A stretch of 64,000 bases of DNA from Corynebacterium ulcerans. Its GTDB lineage: Bacteria; Actinomycetota; Actinomycetes; Mycobacteriales; Mycobacteriaceae. The first letter of the stretch is position 1. Each line of letters begins with the position of its first letter. The stretch is from positions 2,389,762 to 2,453,761 of the forward strand of contig NZ_LT906443.1 in NCBI RefSeq assembly GCF_900187135.1, given 5' to 3'. The notes under the pieces are model-generated. The model did not search any database, was not told where the DNA came from, and worked only from the letters and a program-made list of their open reading frames with translations. Shown here piece after piece: positions 34,741 to 44,232 of the stretch. Position numbers and translations under genes: made by a program.

Positions 34741-35046
34741 TTACTGCGCTTGATGCGGTATAGGGATTGGGTTCTTGCCTCCATCGCGCAGTAGGAGAAG
34801 GGTGTGCCTGATATCTGCTTGTAATGCCTCAAACAGCTTAAGGTCTCCTTTTCGTAGTGCTTCTTCTGCTTGGGTGTGGATGCTGTCCATGTATTCGCAG
34901 AGGTTAATCTCCTTAGGGAACTGCTGTTTGCACCATTCGAGGTTGGACTTGCCATAGGATGCGGCGTTGGCTACGCCTACCCCTGAGGTGAGTCCGACTG
35001 CGATTGCTGCTACCGCCAGTTTTGTGGTTATTTTGCGAATCTTCAA
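34741..35046 (-). CDS. Small secreted protein of unknown function
   Basis: A 101-residue protein with a clear signal peptide (KIRKITTKLAVAAIAVGLTS, cleavage likely after VANA-A). The mature part, about 72 residues, is helical and charged with two Cys (LEWCKQ and NLCEYM) 13 residues apart that could form a disulfide. Start is TTG 35046 with AAAGGAAA eight bases upstream. I do not recognise a family. It is convergent with the DeoR-type regulator and borders an AT-rich non-coding region. Confidence 0.65.
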   Translation of the reverse strand: MKIRKITTKLAVAAIAVGLTSGVGVANAASYGKSNLEWCKQQFPKEINLCEYMDSIHTQAEEALRKGDLKLFEALQADIRHTLLLLRDGGKNPIPIPHQAQ

Positions 35047-35195
35047 GAGGTTTCCTTTCGGTAAAAGGGGTGGTTATTTCATCTACAAAATTAGCTCATA
35101 TTAATTTATTTATTAACTAATTTTGTTTTAAATCACACTTATAATTTTTTACTTTTGCCGGTGGTGAAAGGGGGTGTTGGGGCGTGGAGGGGTGA

Positions 35196-35274
35196 TTGTC
35201 GTTTTTGAGAACGCTAGAGGGGGTCTGTGTGTAAAACGCCAGGTGGAATTCTCTAGCGTTCTCAAAAACGACAA
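35196..35274. repeat. Perfect 24-base inverted repeat, 31-base spacer
   Basis: Arms 35196-35219 and 35251-35274 are exact reverse complements, beginning TTGTCGTTTTTGAGAACG. There is no U run, so it is not a standard terminator. It could be a structured RNA or a mobile-element remnant. Confidence 0.85.
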
Positions 35275-35331
35275 ACGGGCAATGTTTGGTACGTGATCCT
35301 CGATTAGTGCGATGAGATTGGCACTCAAAAT

Positions 35332-35399
35332 CCTGCATTTTCATAGACAAAGTCCTCATACTGTGCGGCAAAGGGGCCTTTTGTCTATGGAAATGCAGG
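35332..35399. repeat. 20-base inverted repeat with one mismatch, 28-base spacer
   Basis: Arms 35332-35351 (CCTGCATTTTCATAGACAAA) and 35380-35399 pair except for one position. Its geometry is similar to the repeat 58 bases upstream but the sequence differs. Confidence 0.8.
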
Positions 35400-35458
35400 T
35401 TGGGGGTGGTGTGGATAGGCTGTAGAAGGGTGCGTGGAAAAACTAAGAGTAAAACCTT

Positions 35459-35500
35459 CCCACTAGTGGCTAGCTGGTTTGCGTTGGTTGCACTAGTGGG
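35459..35500. repeat. 10-base inverted repeat
   Basis: CCCACTAGTG (35459-35468) and CACTAGTGGG (35491-35500), 22 bases apart. Each arm contains the self-complementary CACTAGTG. Confidence 0.6.
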
Positions 35501-35751
35501 GCGGATTAAGCCTGCTTCGCAGGCTGGCCTAGAAGTTGATGGCATCCCAAGCAAATCTTGGCTGCACAAGTAGATAATTCTTCATCTGAGCTGGGGGTTA
35601 AGTTAGCCGTTATCTGTCTCCTGTGCAGCTACGTATTTTTGAGGTGTGTTTGCGTGTGCGATCGTCGGGGTTGAAAAAACTAGAGCAACACCGCAAGCGA
35701 GTGATATAAGCGCTTTTATGAAAGACCCCCAAAACGCTTAAAAAGATAAAG

Positions 35752-35795
35752 AAAACCTCCTCCTACCAAGAACTTTGCTGGTAGGAGGAGGTTTT
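35752..35795 (-). terminator. Terminator of the tRNA-Arg gene
   Basis: Seventeen-base-pair stem (35752-35768 with 35779-35795) and 10-base loop, starting nine bases after the tRNA 3' end on the minus strand. The minus-strand transcript continues with U-rich sequence (TTTTCTTTATCTTTTT). Confidence 0.85.
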
Positions 35796-35803
35796 TTAAA
35801 AAG

Positions 35804-35876
35804 TGTCCCCGACAGGATTCGAACCTGCGACCTTTGGTACCGGAAACCAATGCTCTATCCACTGAGCTACGGAGAC
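35804..35876 (-). tRNA. tRNA-Arg (anticodon CCG)
   Basis: 73 bases that fold as a cloverleaf on the minus strand: acceptor stem GTCTCCG/CGGGGAC with one G-U pair, D arm AGCTCAGTGGATAGAGC, anticodon stem TTGGT/ACCAA with loop TTCCGGT (anticodon CCG, reading CGG), T arm with GGTTCGAATCC, discriminator A. The CCA end is not encoded. Confidence 0.95.
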
Positions 35877-35979
35877 GCGCTGAATACAACGGATGTAATT
35901 CTAACTCATAATGCTCAAAAATACGAAGACGCCCCCTATCGACGGAGTCAAAGGGGGCGTGACGTGGGGGTTATGGAGA

Positions 35980-36609
35980 CTAGTCTACAACCACGCAAAT
36001 GAGGGTACGAGGACCGTGCACACCTTCAACACGGTTCAACTCGATGTCTGATGTGGCGGAAGGGCCGGAGATCATCGTGTTGGGGCGTGTGTGATCAAGC
36101 TGTGCAACCATCTCTGGAACGCCATAGACTACGTTGTCCATGCGGACGATGCAGACGTGGCAGTCAGGTACGAGAGTCAGCGCGCGGCGACCACAAACCT
36201 CGTTGGAAACCAGGCAAATGGTACCGGTTTGAGCGGAGCTCACATGGGAATCAGTGACCACAGCGTCGACGTCGTTAAGCAGGCGGGGATCGCTTGCATG
36301 ATCGTCGGCTACAGCCTTGCCCTCAAAGTCTGCGAACAGTGCAGCATCGAGGCCTTCTGCGTAACGGATCTCTTTGGCTCCACGGGAATTCAGAACCTCT
36401 GCGATGCTGTCAGCCAGCTCAGCGTCAGTGGTCTGAACAACCTGTGCCTTGTAGTCCAGGAGGCGATCAATAAGCAGCTCTTTGAGCTCTTCGCGGGGGA
36501 GCTCGGTCTTAGTGATGTATTCACGGACTACTGGATAGGCGCCCTCGGGAACACCAGCAAGTTTGTTGGCGTTGCGGATGCGCTCGAGGATCTCAGTTTT
36601 GGCATCCAT
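35980..36609 (-). CDS. lutC: Lactate utilisation protein C (LUD domain)
   Basis: A 209-residue LUD-domain protein, third component of the LutABC complex that oxidises L-lactate to pyruvate. Seen: the [10 protein letters not shown] start, [31 protein letters not shown] and the closing [25 protein letters not shown], all typical. ATG 36609 lies two bases after the lutB stop, with GGAGAA nine bases upstream. Last gene of the operon. Confidence 0.95.
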   Translation of the reverse strand: MDAKTEILERIRNANKLAGVPEGAYPVVREYITKTELPREELKELLIDRLLDYKAQVVQTTDAELADSIAEVLNSRGAKEIRYAEGLDAALFADFEGKAVADDHASDPRLLNDVDAVVTDSHVSSAQTGTICLVSNEVCGRRALTLVPDCHVCIVRMDNVVYGVPEMVAQLDHTRPNTMISGPSATSDIELNRVEGVHGPRTLICVVVD

Positions 36610-36611
36610 GG

Positions 36612-38156
36612 TTAGTTCTCCTTCTTCTGGTTAGCAGCAGGATCGTTGGGGCGGATGCCTTCGTTGCGGGCGTCGGCAAGCAACTGTTGTGCTTCCTCGG
36701 AATCGAACCACTGGCGGAAGGACTTCTTTGGTGGAACAGCGGTGTCGCGAACATCAGTCCATCCGGCCAAGAAGCTCGGCAGGTGGGTGATCTTGCCTTT
36801 GGAACCACCAAGGATGCGGCCCATAAAGACCATGCGGGTGATCATGTTCCAGAGCTTTGCATTGCCCCATGCGAGCTGCATGCTGCCCATGAGAGCCTTC
36901 TCGATCTTCGGAGCATCTGTCTCGACCTTCTTGTGGCGAAGCTCCAGCAGGATGTCCGTGAATGGGATCTTGACGGGGCAGACCTCGTTGCATCGACCAC
37001 ACAGGGAGGATGCGTAAGGGAGATAGGCGTTTGGATCGTGCTTATCTTTCATGCCGGTCATCTGAGGCGAAAGGATCGCTCCGATGGGGCCTGGGTAGGT
37101 CGAGCCATACGCGTGGCCACCGGCGCGTTCGTAGACCGGGCAAACGTTGAGGCATGCAGAACAACGGATGCACTTGAGTGCTTCGCGGCCGAGTTCGTCA
37201 GCAAGAACTGCGGTTCGTCCGTTATCGACAAGGACGATGTGGAAGTTCTTCGGGCCGTCGCCTTCGGTGACACCGGACCATGTGGAGACATAAGGTGCCT
37301 GGCGCTCGCCGGTGGAGGAACGGGGGAGGAGCTGCAAAAAGACCTCAAGATCCTTGAAAGTGGGGAGGATCTTCTCGATGCCCATGACTGAAATCAGGGT
37401 CTCCGGGAGGGTCAAGCACATGCGGCCATTGCCTTCGGACTCCATGATGGTGACGGTTCCGGTTTCTGCAATGCCGAAGTTGGCACCAGAAATAGCAACC
37501 TTTGCCTTCATGAACTGTTCGCGTAGGAAGGAACGCGATGCCTCTGCGAGCTCAGCAGGCTCGGAAGAGAGAGAGTCGTCAGTGTTGGGCATCTCGCGGA
37601 TGAAGATGTCGCGAATCTCCGCACGGTTACGGTGAATAGCCGGAACCAGGATGTGAGATGGCTTGTCCTTACCCAGCTGAACGATGAGCTCTGCAAGGTC
37701 GGTCTCGCGTGCGGAGATGCCGGCCTCGCGGAGGCGGGAGTTGAGGCCAATTTCCATGGTTGCCATGGACTTGATCTTGACCACGTTCTTCTCGCCGGTC
37801 TCCTGAACCAGCTTGGTCACGATGTTTCCGGCCTCTTCAGCGTCGCGGGCCCAGTGGACGTGTCCACCGCGTGCGGTGACAGCCTCTTCAAACTGGACCA
37901 GGAGCTCGTCGAGACGCTGTCCCACGTCGCGCTTGATTCCAGAACCTGCTTCACGGACAGCTTCCCAGTCGGGCATTTCTGCCGTGACGTTGAGGCGCTT
38001 ACCGCGAATCGTGGTGGTTGCCTTGGTCAAATTACGACGCTGGGTTGCGTTGTAAAGCTCATGGTGCGCGGCATGAACAAAGTTCTCGTCGCCACGAAGC
38101 TGGCTAATTTCCGATGCGCGAGGTGGCATCGTGGGGGTTCCAAGTGAGACGCTCAC
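36612..38156 (-). CDS. lutB: Lactate utilisation iron-sulfur protein B
   Basis: A 514-residue protein with an N-terminal LUD region ([20 protein letters not shown]) and two [4Fe-4S] ferredoxin-type motifs, [15 protein letters not shown] and [11 protein letters not shown], near residues 345 and 395. Electron-transfer subunit of the LutABC L-lactate oxidising complex. The start is GTG 38156, overlapping the lutA stop (GTGA), with AGAGG upstream; the frame upstream of it lies within lutA and is not used. Confidence 0.94.
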   Translation of the reverse strand: MSVSLGTPTMPPRASEISQLRGDENFVHAAHHELYNATQRRNLTKATTTIRGKRLNVTAEMPDWEAVREAGSGIKRDVGQRLDELLVQFEEAVTARGGHVHWARDAEEAGNIVTKLVQETGEKNVVKIKSMATMEIGLNSRLREAGISARETDLAELIVQLGKDKPSHILVPAIHRNRAEIRDIFIREMPNTDDSLSSEPAELAEASRSFLREQFMKAKVAISGANFGIAETGTVTIMESEGNGRMCLTLPETLISVMGIEKILPTFKDLEVFLQLLPRSSTGERQAPYVSTWSGVTEGDGPKNFHIVLVDNGRTAVLADELGREALKCIRCSACLNVCPVYERAGGHAYGSTYPGPIGAILSPQMTGMKDKHDPNAYLPYASSLCGRCNEVCPVKIPFTDILLELRHKKVETDAPKIEKALMGSMQLAWGNAKLWNMITRMVFMGRILGGSKGKITHLPSFLAGWTDVRDTAVPPKKSFRQWFDSEEAQQLLADARNEGIRPNDPAANQKKEN

Positions 38157-38938
38157 AGCATTACCTCTCGGGAGTAGGCGGCGGAATCGGGAGTCCAAGG
38201 GTGTTCCTTGGTGGAAGCTAGGATCTCTGCGATATGAATGGCACGAATGCCCACGTGTTTGCGGGACAGGTTTCCAGCGATGTTCATCAAGCAAGAAGAG
38301 TCGCCACCGGTGATGTACTCAGCACCAGTGATCTCGATGTTGCGAGTCTTGTCGGAGACCATTGCAGCGGAGGTTTCGGCATTCTTCAGGGAGAAGGTGC
38401 CACCGAATCCACAGCATTCTTCCTTGTTGGGAAGTTCCACAAGCTCCATGCCTGCCACCTTGGAGAGTAGGCGGTAAGGGCGGTCACCCAATTTGATAAA
38501 GCGGAGACCGTGGCAGGAAGGGTGGTACGTGACCTTGTGTGGGAAGAATGCTCCGACGTCTTCCACTCCAGCGACATCAATGAGGAACTCGGGGAGATCA
38601 AGAGACTTCTTAGCTGCATCACGTGCGCCAGCTGCCAAAGTCTTATCGCCATACCTATCTGCGATGTGCTCGTGTTGCTCACGGACTGCGCCGACGCAGG
38701 AGCCTGAAGGGGCGACAACGTAATCGATGGAAGGATCGGTGAACGCATCCACATAGTTACGAATCAGTGGGATGGCTTCCTTTTGGTAGCCGGTGTTGAC
38801 GTGCATCTGGCCGCAGCAGGTCTGGTCTTTAGGAAAGACGACCTCATAACCAAGTCGGGACAATACGAGTGCAGTTGCTTTGGATGCATCGGGGAACATG
38901 GCGTCGCCGATACAAGTGGAAAAGAGCGCTACTCTCAC
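38153..38938 (-). CDS. lutA: Lactate utilisation protein A (CCG-domain iron-sulfur subunit)
   Basis: A 261-residue protein with two cysteine-rich CCG domains: CCGQMHVNTG with SGSCVGAV, and YHPSCHGLR with ECCGFGGTF and SSCLMN, which hold iron-sulfur centres. First gene of lutABC; the complex oxidises L-lactate, feeding electrons to the respiratory chain. GTG 38938 has AAGGAG eight bases upstream. The 411-base gap to the divergent lldP holds repeated elements that may control both. Confidence 0.95.
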   Translation of the reverse strand: MRVALFSTCIGDAMFPDASKATALVLSRLGYEVVFPKDQTCCGQMHVNTGYQKEAIPLIRNYVDAFTDPSIDYVVAPSGSCVGAVREQHEHIADRYGDKTLAAGARDAAKKSLDLPEFLIDVAGVEDVGAFFPHKVTYHPSCHGLRFIKLGDRPYRLLSKVAGMELVELPNKEECCGFGGTFSLKNAETSAAMVSDKTRNIEITGAEYITGGDSSCLMNIAGNLSRKHVGIRAIHIAEILASTKEHPWTPDSAAYSREVML

Positions 38939-39180
38939 GGTAATTGCTCCTTGCTTCGAGGGAAACGTGGCAGTTTGTTGTGGCGTTCCAAATAATCGGA
39001 AGCGTTACGCGCCACTGGACATAACAAATACTAGCGGGTGTATCTCTGAAATAACATCTGAATAACCCCGGACTACCAGCGCTTATTAACGAAACGTTAG
39101 TGTTATCAAAATATGGGGAAAGGGGGGCTGGATTGGGGTGTGGTGCATGTATGCGCACTGAGGCGCGTTCTGCCACAAAA

Positions 39181-39222
39181 TGTGGTGAAAAATACAGCAG
39201 AAAAAGTGTGGTGATAAATACA
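39181..39222. repeat. 16-base direct repeat upstream of lldP
   Basis: TGTGGTGAAAAATACA (39181-39196) and TGTGGTGATAAATACA (39207-39222), 26 bases start to start, one mismatch. Spacing of about two and a half helical turns. Possible binding sites for a regulator of the lactate locus. Confidence 0.6.
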
Positions 39223-39231
39223 CGGAAGCGG

Positions 39232-39248
39232 TGGTTGAAAATCAACCA
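39232..39248. promoter_or_regulatory. Candidate operator TGGTTGA-AAA-TCAACCA
   Basis: A perfect palindrome with seven-base arms. The outer TGGT...ACCA is the style of operators bound by GntR/FadR-type lactate regulators such as LldR; no such regulator gene is in the window. It ends five bases before the -35-like element of lldP. Confidence 0.5.
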
Positions 39249-39253
39249 AAGGT

Positions 39254-39281
39254 GTGACCTACTGCAAAAAGAACGTAAATT
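39254..39281 (+). promoter_or_regulatory. Candidate lldP promoter
   Basis: GTGACC (39254-39259) and TAAATT (39276-39281) with a 16-base spacer, giving a start near 39288 and a leader of about 60 bases before GTG 39350. Confidence 0.4.
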
Positions 39282-39349
39282 ATGAGTTGGTAGCTATTTC
39301 ATCGCAGAATAGTAGTGACCCAAGTCCCTCGAGATGGGAGAAGCAACTA

Positions 39350-41002
39350 GTGTTTTCACCTGTAACGGATGCTGTAGGCGGAAGCCTTGGCCTCTCGGCG
39401 CTGTGCGCCATATTGCCGCTCATTGGCTTCTTTGTGTTCCTGATGGTGCTCAAGTGGAAGGCCCACTGGTCCGCGCTTGCGAGCGTGGTAGTGGCCCTTC
39501 TAGTTGGCATCATCTTTTTTCACATGCCTGCCAACCTGGCGGTACTCGCCTTTTCTCAAGGCGTAGCGTTTGGTATTTTCCCGATCGTATACATCATTTG
39601 GATGGCCGTATGGGTCTATGACCTCACGGTTATTTCTGGACGTTTTGACGATCTTCGTACGATCTTTGCCAAGATTGGCCGGGGCGACATGCGCGTTCAG
39701 GCAATGTTGATCGGCTTCGCCTTCGGCGGTCTCCTAGAGGCCCTCGCCGGCTTCGGTGCCCCTATTGCTATCGTTGCCGCAATGCTTCTGGCTATCGGCC
39801 TTAAGCCAATCAAAGCCGTTCTGGTGACCTTCGTGGCAAACTGTGCTCCCGTCGCCTTCGGTGCTATGGCTATTCCAGTGACCACGGGTGGTCTGCTTAC
39901 TCAGATCCCGGGTGAGCAGGTAGCTGCGATGGCTGGCCGCCAGGTTTCTTTGATTGCCCTGGTTGTGCCGTTTATTCTGGCACTGATCATGGATGGCACA
40001 CGAGGCGTACGCCAGACATGGCCAATGGCACTTTTGCTGGGTGTGGCTTTCGGTGGTGGACAGTTCCTCGGGTCCAACTACTTCTCCTATGTGCTCACAG
40101 ACGTCGTTGCTTGCCTCCTTTCCCTCACATGTGGCGTTCTGTTCCTCCGCGTATGGAAGCCAACTACCCCCGAAGATCAGGCATCGTCCATCAACGCTGA
40201 TGAGCTCCACCTGACAACGGAGCGGACCGTTTTGGCGCTGTTCCCGTACCTTCTCATCGTCTTTGTCTTCTCCTTCACCAGCCTCTGGAAGATCGGCGTC
40301 AATATCCCTGCAGCTTTGAAGTCCACGGATATGAAGATTCAGTGGCCAGGGCTGCACGGGCACATTGTTAATGCTGCGGGCGAGCCGGTTAATAACACCA
40401 TCTTCAACTTCAACTGGCTGTCCACCCCAGGCACAATCATGTTCTTCTGCGGCCTGATCACGGTCGGCGTGTACACCGCGTTCTCGCGTGGCGGAAAGTA
40501 CCCAATGAACTTTGGCACAGGTCTGGCTCAGCTTGGCAAGGGTGCTTATAAGATGCGTTACTCGGCCCTGACCATCGCAGCAGTGATGGGCTTGGCATAC
40601 ACCATGAATATGTCCGGTCAGACTGCCTCTATCGGCGCTTTCTTGGCAGCAACGGGATCGGTATTCCCGCTGCTATCTCCGCTGTTGGGCTGGATCGGAA
40701 CGTGGGTTACTGGCTCCGCTACTTCTGCAAATGCTCTGTTCGCTCAGATGCAGGCCACCACGGCCTCTCAGGTGGGTGTGAGCCCGACGCTCTTGGTGGG
40801 CGCCAATACCGCTGGTGCAACGCTGGGTAAGATGATGAGCCCGCAGACCCTGACCATTGCCGCTGGCGCTGTTCAGATGGAAAACGGCGAGCGCAAGATT
40901 ATGGCTCAGGCGTGGAAGTATTCCCTCGGTTTGCTGGTTTACTTGTGCATCATCATTTACTTGCAGTCCACCCCAGTTCTCGGATGGATGGTTGTGGGCT
41001 AA
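39350..41002 (+). CDS. lldP: L-lactate permease
   Basis: A 550-residue LctP-family transporter with about 12-14 transmembrane segments, importing L-lactate (and possibly glycolate) across the cytoplasmic membrane. Characteristic stretches: FSPVTDAVGGSLGLSALCAI at the start, GGLLEALAGFGAPIAIVAAML, NCAPVAFGAMAIPV, and the C-terminal ANTAGATLGKMMSPQTLTIA. GTG 39350 follows GGGAG. It is divergent from lutABC, which oxidises the imported lactate. Confidence 0.95.
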   Translation: MFSPVTDAVGGSLGLSALCAILPLIGFFVFLMVLKWKAHWSALASVVVALLVGIIFFHMPANLAVLAFSQGVAFGIFPIVYIIWMAVWVYDLTVISGRFDDLRTIFAKIGRGDMRVQAMLIGFAFGGLLEALAGFGAPIAIVAAMLLAIGLKPIKAVLVTFVANCAPVAFGAMAIPVTTGGLLTQIPGEQVAAMAGRQVSLIALVVPFILALIMDGTRGVRQTWPMALLLGVAFGGGQFLGSNYFSYVLTDVVACLLSLTCGVLFLRVWKPTTPEDQASSINADELHLTTERTVLALFPYLLIVFVFSFTSLWKIGVNIPAALKSTDMKIQWPGLHGHIVNAAGEPVNNTIFNFNWLSTPGTIMFFCGLITVGVYTAFSRGGKYPMNFGTGLAQLGKGAYKMRYSALTIAAVMGLAYTMNMSGQTASIGAFLAATGSVFPLLSPLLGWIGTWVTGSATSANALFAQMQATTASQVGVSPTLLVGANTAGATLGKMMSPQTLTIAAGAVQMENGERKIMAQAWKYSLGLLVYLCIIIYLQSTPVLGWMVVG

Positions 41003-41013
41003 ACTGCTAACCC

Positions 41014-42666
41014 ATGACACCAGCGGATCTTTCACACCTCATTAAGCGCACTGCTACCACCATCCTTGAATCACGTGGCCTCGATGCTTCGGTTCTGCCT
41101 GAGACGGTGGTCGTGGAGCGCCCGCGCAACCCCGAACACGGGGACTATGCCACGAATGTTGCCCTTCAGGTAGCTAAAAAGGTGGGAATGAATCCGCGTG
41201 AGCTGGGGCAGTTGCTTGCCGACGCCCTAGCTCTTGATGAAGCCGTCGATGAGGCCGGTATTGCCGGCCCGGGCTTTATCAATATTCGCCTTGCTGCAGC
41301 GGCTCAGGGGGAGATCGTTGCTAAGATTCTCGCTGCAGGCGAGGCCTTTGGTCACTCAGACCTCTATGCGGGGACTCGTGTAAACCTAGAGTTCGTTTCC
41401 GCAAATCCGACAGGTCCAATTCACCTAGGCGGTACCCGGTGGGCAGCGGTTGGAGATTCTCTAGGCCGTGTCTTGGAGGCTTCAGGTGCTGACGTCACAC
41501 GGGAGTATTACTTCAACGATCATGGGCGCCAGATCGACCGATTCACTAATTCGCTCATTGCTGCGGCAAAGGGGGAGCCTACGCCAGAAGATGGCTATGG
41601 CGGAGACTACATCCATGACATAGCAAAAGCTGTGGTTGCAGCGCATCCTGATGTTCTTTCTCAGGAGTCGGCAGAGATGGCGGAGACGTTCCGCGCTGCT
41701 GGCGTAGAAATGATGTTTAGCCATATCAAGGAATCACTCCATGAATTTGGCACGGACTTTGATGTCTTTTTCCATGAAAACTCATTGTTCGAATCGGGTG
41801 CCGTGGATAAAGCGATCGAACGTCTCAAGGAAAACGGAAACCTCTATTTCCAAGACGGAGCATGGTGGCTGAAGTCTTCCGATTATGGCGATGACAAAGA
41901 CCGCGTTGTGATTAAATCAGACGGTGACGCAGCCTATATTGCTGGTGACATCGCATACGTGGCCGACAAAATCGAACGCGGACATGACCTGTGCATTTAC
42001 ATGCTCGGGGCCGACCACCACGGATATATTTCTCGCTTACGTGCGGCTGCGGCAGCGCTGGGCTACGAGCCTAGCAGCGTAGAGGTGCTTATCGGTCAGA
42101 TGGTGAACTTGGTTCGCGATGGACAAGCAGTACGTATGTCCAAGCGTGCTGGCACCGTGATCACCCTAGACGATCTGGTGGAGGCCATTGGCATTGATGG
42201 TGCCCGTTATTCTATGATTCGGTCCTCGGTGGACTCTAGTCTTGATATCGACCTTGCGCTGTGGGAATCGCAGAGCAGCGATAACCCGGTTTACTACGTC
42301 CAATACGGGCACGCACGTCTGTGCTCGATTGCTAGGAAGGCCGGCGATCTGGGGATAACTGCTCTTGACCCCGATCTTGCGCTACTGACCCACGATCGCG
42401 AAGGCGATCTGATACGTACGCTGGGAGAATTCCCCGCAGTAGTCAAGGCTGCGGCTGAGCTGCGCGAGCCACATCGCGTGGCGCGCTATGCGGAAGAACT
42501 GGCAGGAACGTTCCACCGGTTCTATGACTCATGTCAGATTCTTCCTAAAGCTGGCGAAAGCGCACAGCCCATTCACACTGCACGTCTAGCCTTGGCTAAT
42601 GCCACCCGCCAGGTTCTTGCTAATGCTTTGGGATTGGTCGGTGTTACAGCGCCGGAGCGTATGTAA
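41014..42666 (+). CDS. argS: Arginyl-tRNA synthetase
   Basis: Class I synthetase charging tRNA-Arg; 550 residues. HIGH-type motif [18 protein letters not shown] near residue 130, KMSK-type VRMSKRAGT near residue 375, and a C-terminal anticodon-binding helical domain ending [12 protein letters not shown]. Starts 11 bases after lldP's stop; two bases separate it from lysA. The argS-lysA pairing is characteristic of corynebacteria and mycobacteria. Confidence 0.98.
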   Translation: MTPADLSHLIKRTATTILESRGLDASVLPETVVVERPRNPEHGDYATNVALQVAKKVGMNPRELGQLLADALALDEAVDEAGIAGPGFINIRLAAAAQGEIVAKILAAGEAFGHSDLYAGTRVNLEFVSANPTGPIHLGGTRWAAVGDSLGRVLEASGADVTREYYFNDHGRQIDRFTNSLIAAAKGEPTPEDGYGGDYIHDIAKAVVAAHPDVLSQESAEMAETFRAAGVEMMFSHIKESLHEFGTDFDVFFHENSLFESGAVDKAIERLKENGNLYFQDGAWWLKSSDYGDDKDRVVIKSDGDAAYIAGDIAYVADKIERGHDLCIYMLGADHHGYISRLRAAAAALGYEPSSVEVLIGQMVNLVRDGQAVRMSKRAGTVITLDDLVEAIGIDGARYSMIRSSVDSSLDIDLALWESQSSDNPVYYVQYGHARLCSIARKAGDLGITALDPDLALLTHDREGDLIRTLGEFPAVVKAAAELREPHRVARYAEELAGTFHRFYDSCQILPKAGESAQPIHTARLALANATRQVLANALGLVGVTAPERM

Positions 42667-42668
42667 CC

Positions 42669-44000
42669 GTGGAGAGCTTTAACGCCCTGCCATCGCATGT
42701 ATGGCCTAGAGGTGCGCGTCGAGAAGCTAATGGTGAAGTTTCCGTTGCGGGAGTTTCTCTATCCGATGTAGCTAAGCAGTACGGGACTCCGGTTTTTGTT
42801 GTAGACGAAGACGATTTCCGTAGCCGCTGCAGGGACATGGCTGCTGCCTTTGGTGGAGCCGAAAAGGTCCACTATGCGTCCAAGGCGTTTTTGACTCGTC
42901 GGATTGCTAAGTGGGTGGAGGAAGAAGGCCTCAACCTTGACATTGCTTCTCTAGGGGAATTCCAGGTTGCGTTATGCGCTCAGTTTCCTCCTGAGCGCAT
43001 AACGGCTCATGGCAACAATAAGAGCGAGGAGTTTCTTCGCCTCTTGGTAGCTAACCGGGTTGGACACATTGTGATTGACTCGATGACAGAGCTAGAACGC
43101 TTGGAAAAGATCGCGGTCGAGGCAGGGGTCACTCAGCCGGTGATGGTGCGCGTCAAGCCCGGCATTGAAGCACATACACATGAGTTTATTGCTACGAGTC
43201 ATGAGGATCAGAAGTTTGGATTCTCTTTGGCTTCTGGATCAGCGTATGCAGCGGCAAAGCGGGTTATTGAATCTCCATCCTTGTATCTGATTGGCTTGCA
43301 TTGTCATGTGGGTTCGCAAGTTTTTGATGCCCAAGGTTTTAGCCTGGCGGCTCAGCGCGTACTGACGTTGTATTCAAAGATTCATTCAGAACTCGGTATC
43401 GACTTAGAACAACTGGATCTAGGCGGCGGCTACGGGATTGCCTACACCGAAGATGAGACTCCTCTGGACGTAACCTCCGTGGCCCAAGATCTATTGGGTG
43501 CAGTGAATGAAGTGGCCCGTAACTTGGGCATTGATGCTCCCGAGGTATTAGTTGAACCTGGTCGGGCTATCGCAGGACCGTCCACTGTGACGGTGTATTC
43601 CGTGGGGACTGTGAAAGACGTCCATGTGACGGATAAACAACTGCGGAGATATATCGCTGTAGACGGTGGTATGAGCGATAATATTCGCCCAGCGCTTTAT
43701 GAGGCTGAGTATGACGTTCGGGTAATCAACCGCAGCGTTGGAGGTGACCTTGTCCCCAGTCGGGTCGTAGGATCGCATTGTGAAGCGGGGGATATTCTGA
43801 TCAATGATCGGGAGCTCCCATGTGGAATTGCAGAGGGTGACCTCATAGCTTTGGCAGCTACTGGAGCTTATTGTTTTGCGATGAGCAGCAGGTACAACAT
43901 GATGGGGCGGCCGGCAGTAGTGAGTGTTAAAGCAGGAGAGTCTAGCGTGATGGTTCGACGCGAGACCATCGAGGATCTACTTGCTTTAGACGAGGGGTAG
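42669..44000 (+). CDS. lysA: Diaminopimelate decarboxylase
   Basis: Converts meso-diaminopimelate to L-lysine with pyridoxal phosphate; 443 residues. HYASKAF holds the PLP lysine (near residue 69), [10 protein letters not shown] and [11 protein letters not shown] are barrel motifs, SHCEAGDIL and [14 protein letters not shown] form the second part of the active site. GTG 42669 lies two bases after the argS stop; the two form an operon. A hairpin and a long inverted repeat with a U run follow the stop. Confidence 0.97.
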   Translation: MESFNALPSHVWPRGARREANGEVSVAGVSLSDVAKQYGTPVFVVDEDDFRSRCRDMAAAFGGAEKVHYASKAFLTRRIAKWVEEEGLNLDIASLGEFQVALCAQFPPERITAHGNNKSEEFLRLLVANRVGHIVIDSMTELERLEKIAVEAGVTQPVMVRVKPGIEAHTHEFIATSHEDQKFGFSLASGSAYAAAKRVIESPSLYLIGLHCHVGSQVFDAQGFSLAAQRVLTLYSKIHSELGIDLEQLDLGGGYGIAYTEDETPLDVTSVAQDLLGAVNEVARNLGIDAPEVLVEPGRAIAGPSTVTVYSVGTVKDVHVTDKQLRRYIAVDGGMSDNIRPALYEAEYDVRVINRSVGGDLVPSRVVGSHCEAGDILINDRELPCGIAEGDLIALAATGAYCFAMSSRYNMMGRPAVVSVKAGESSVMVRRETIEDLLALDEG

Positions 44001-44006
44001 TAAGCA

Positions 44007-44035
44007 ACCGCTGCCGATGCCATAGTGGCAGCGGT
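44007..44035 (+). terminator. Hairpin after lysA
   Basis: ACCGCTGCC (44007-44015) and GGCAGCGGT (44027-44035), nine base pairs, 11-base loop, seven bases after the lysA stop. No U run; may stabilise the 3' end or act with the next repeat. Confidence 0.45.
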
Positions 44036-44049
44036 GGTAGGAATGTGAG

Positions 44050-44122
44050 AAAACAGCTGGAAATGCTTGTAGATTAGAAGGCTTCTATGGTGAAGACGTT
44101 GACAAGTATTTCCAGCTGTTTT
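44050..44122 (+). terminator. Long inverted repeat with U run, probable terminator of argS-lysA
   Basis: Arms 44050-44070 and 44102-44122 pair over 21 bases with a single G-U position; the 31-base loop holds its own small hairpin AGAAGGCTTCT. Five Ts follow the stem (44119-44123, partly within it). Larger than a normal intrinsic terminator. Confidence 0.6.
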
Positions 44123-44232
44123 TCTATTCTTTTTTAACCGTATTGATCGCTCTGAAGCGCTGATAGTGCTGGGTTCCGCAACGGGGGCCTTTATGGTGGA
44201 AGAAAACAGCGCGTGGGTCCCCTGAACGGGAA

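Larger units (their letters stand above)
35047..35751. other. Non-coding region with an AT-rich stretch and several long inverted repeats
   Basis: About 700 bases without a convincing gene. 35085-35155 is strikingly AT-rich. It then holds at least four inverted repeats: 35196-35274, 35332-35399, 35459-35500 and a small hairpin AGCCTGC-TTC-GCAGGCT at 35509-35525. A frame of 150 codons on the minus strand (35117-35569) crosses the repeats and does not look coding. No promoter could be placed with confidence. Confidence 0.6.
38939..39349. other. lutA-lldP divergent regulatory region
   Basis: 411 bases without a gene. Contents: a 16-base direct repeat (39181-39196 and 39207-39222, one mismatch), a perfect 17-base palindrome (39232-39248) and a probable lldP promoter (39254-39281). 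Near 39089 there is also TAACG-AAA-CGTTA. The in-frame extension of lldP back to 39254 is not supported by a ribosome site. Confidence 0.65.

Noticed and set aside
35117..35569. 150-codon minus-strand frame in the inverted-repeat region
   Set aside because: It runs through both arms of the large repeats, has low-complexity composition and no ribosome site.
35047..35803. Possible attachment-site duplicate of the tRNA-Arg 3' end
   Set aside because: I looked for a second copy of TGTCCCCGACAGGATTCG in the flanking sequence and saw none; no integrase gene is nearby.
39254..39349. N-terminal extension of lldP by 32 codons
   Set aside because: The extension overlaps the predicted promoter; GTG 39350 has a ribosome site and gives the family's usual start.
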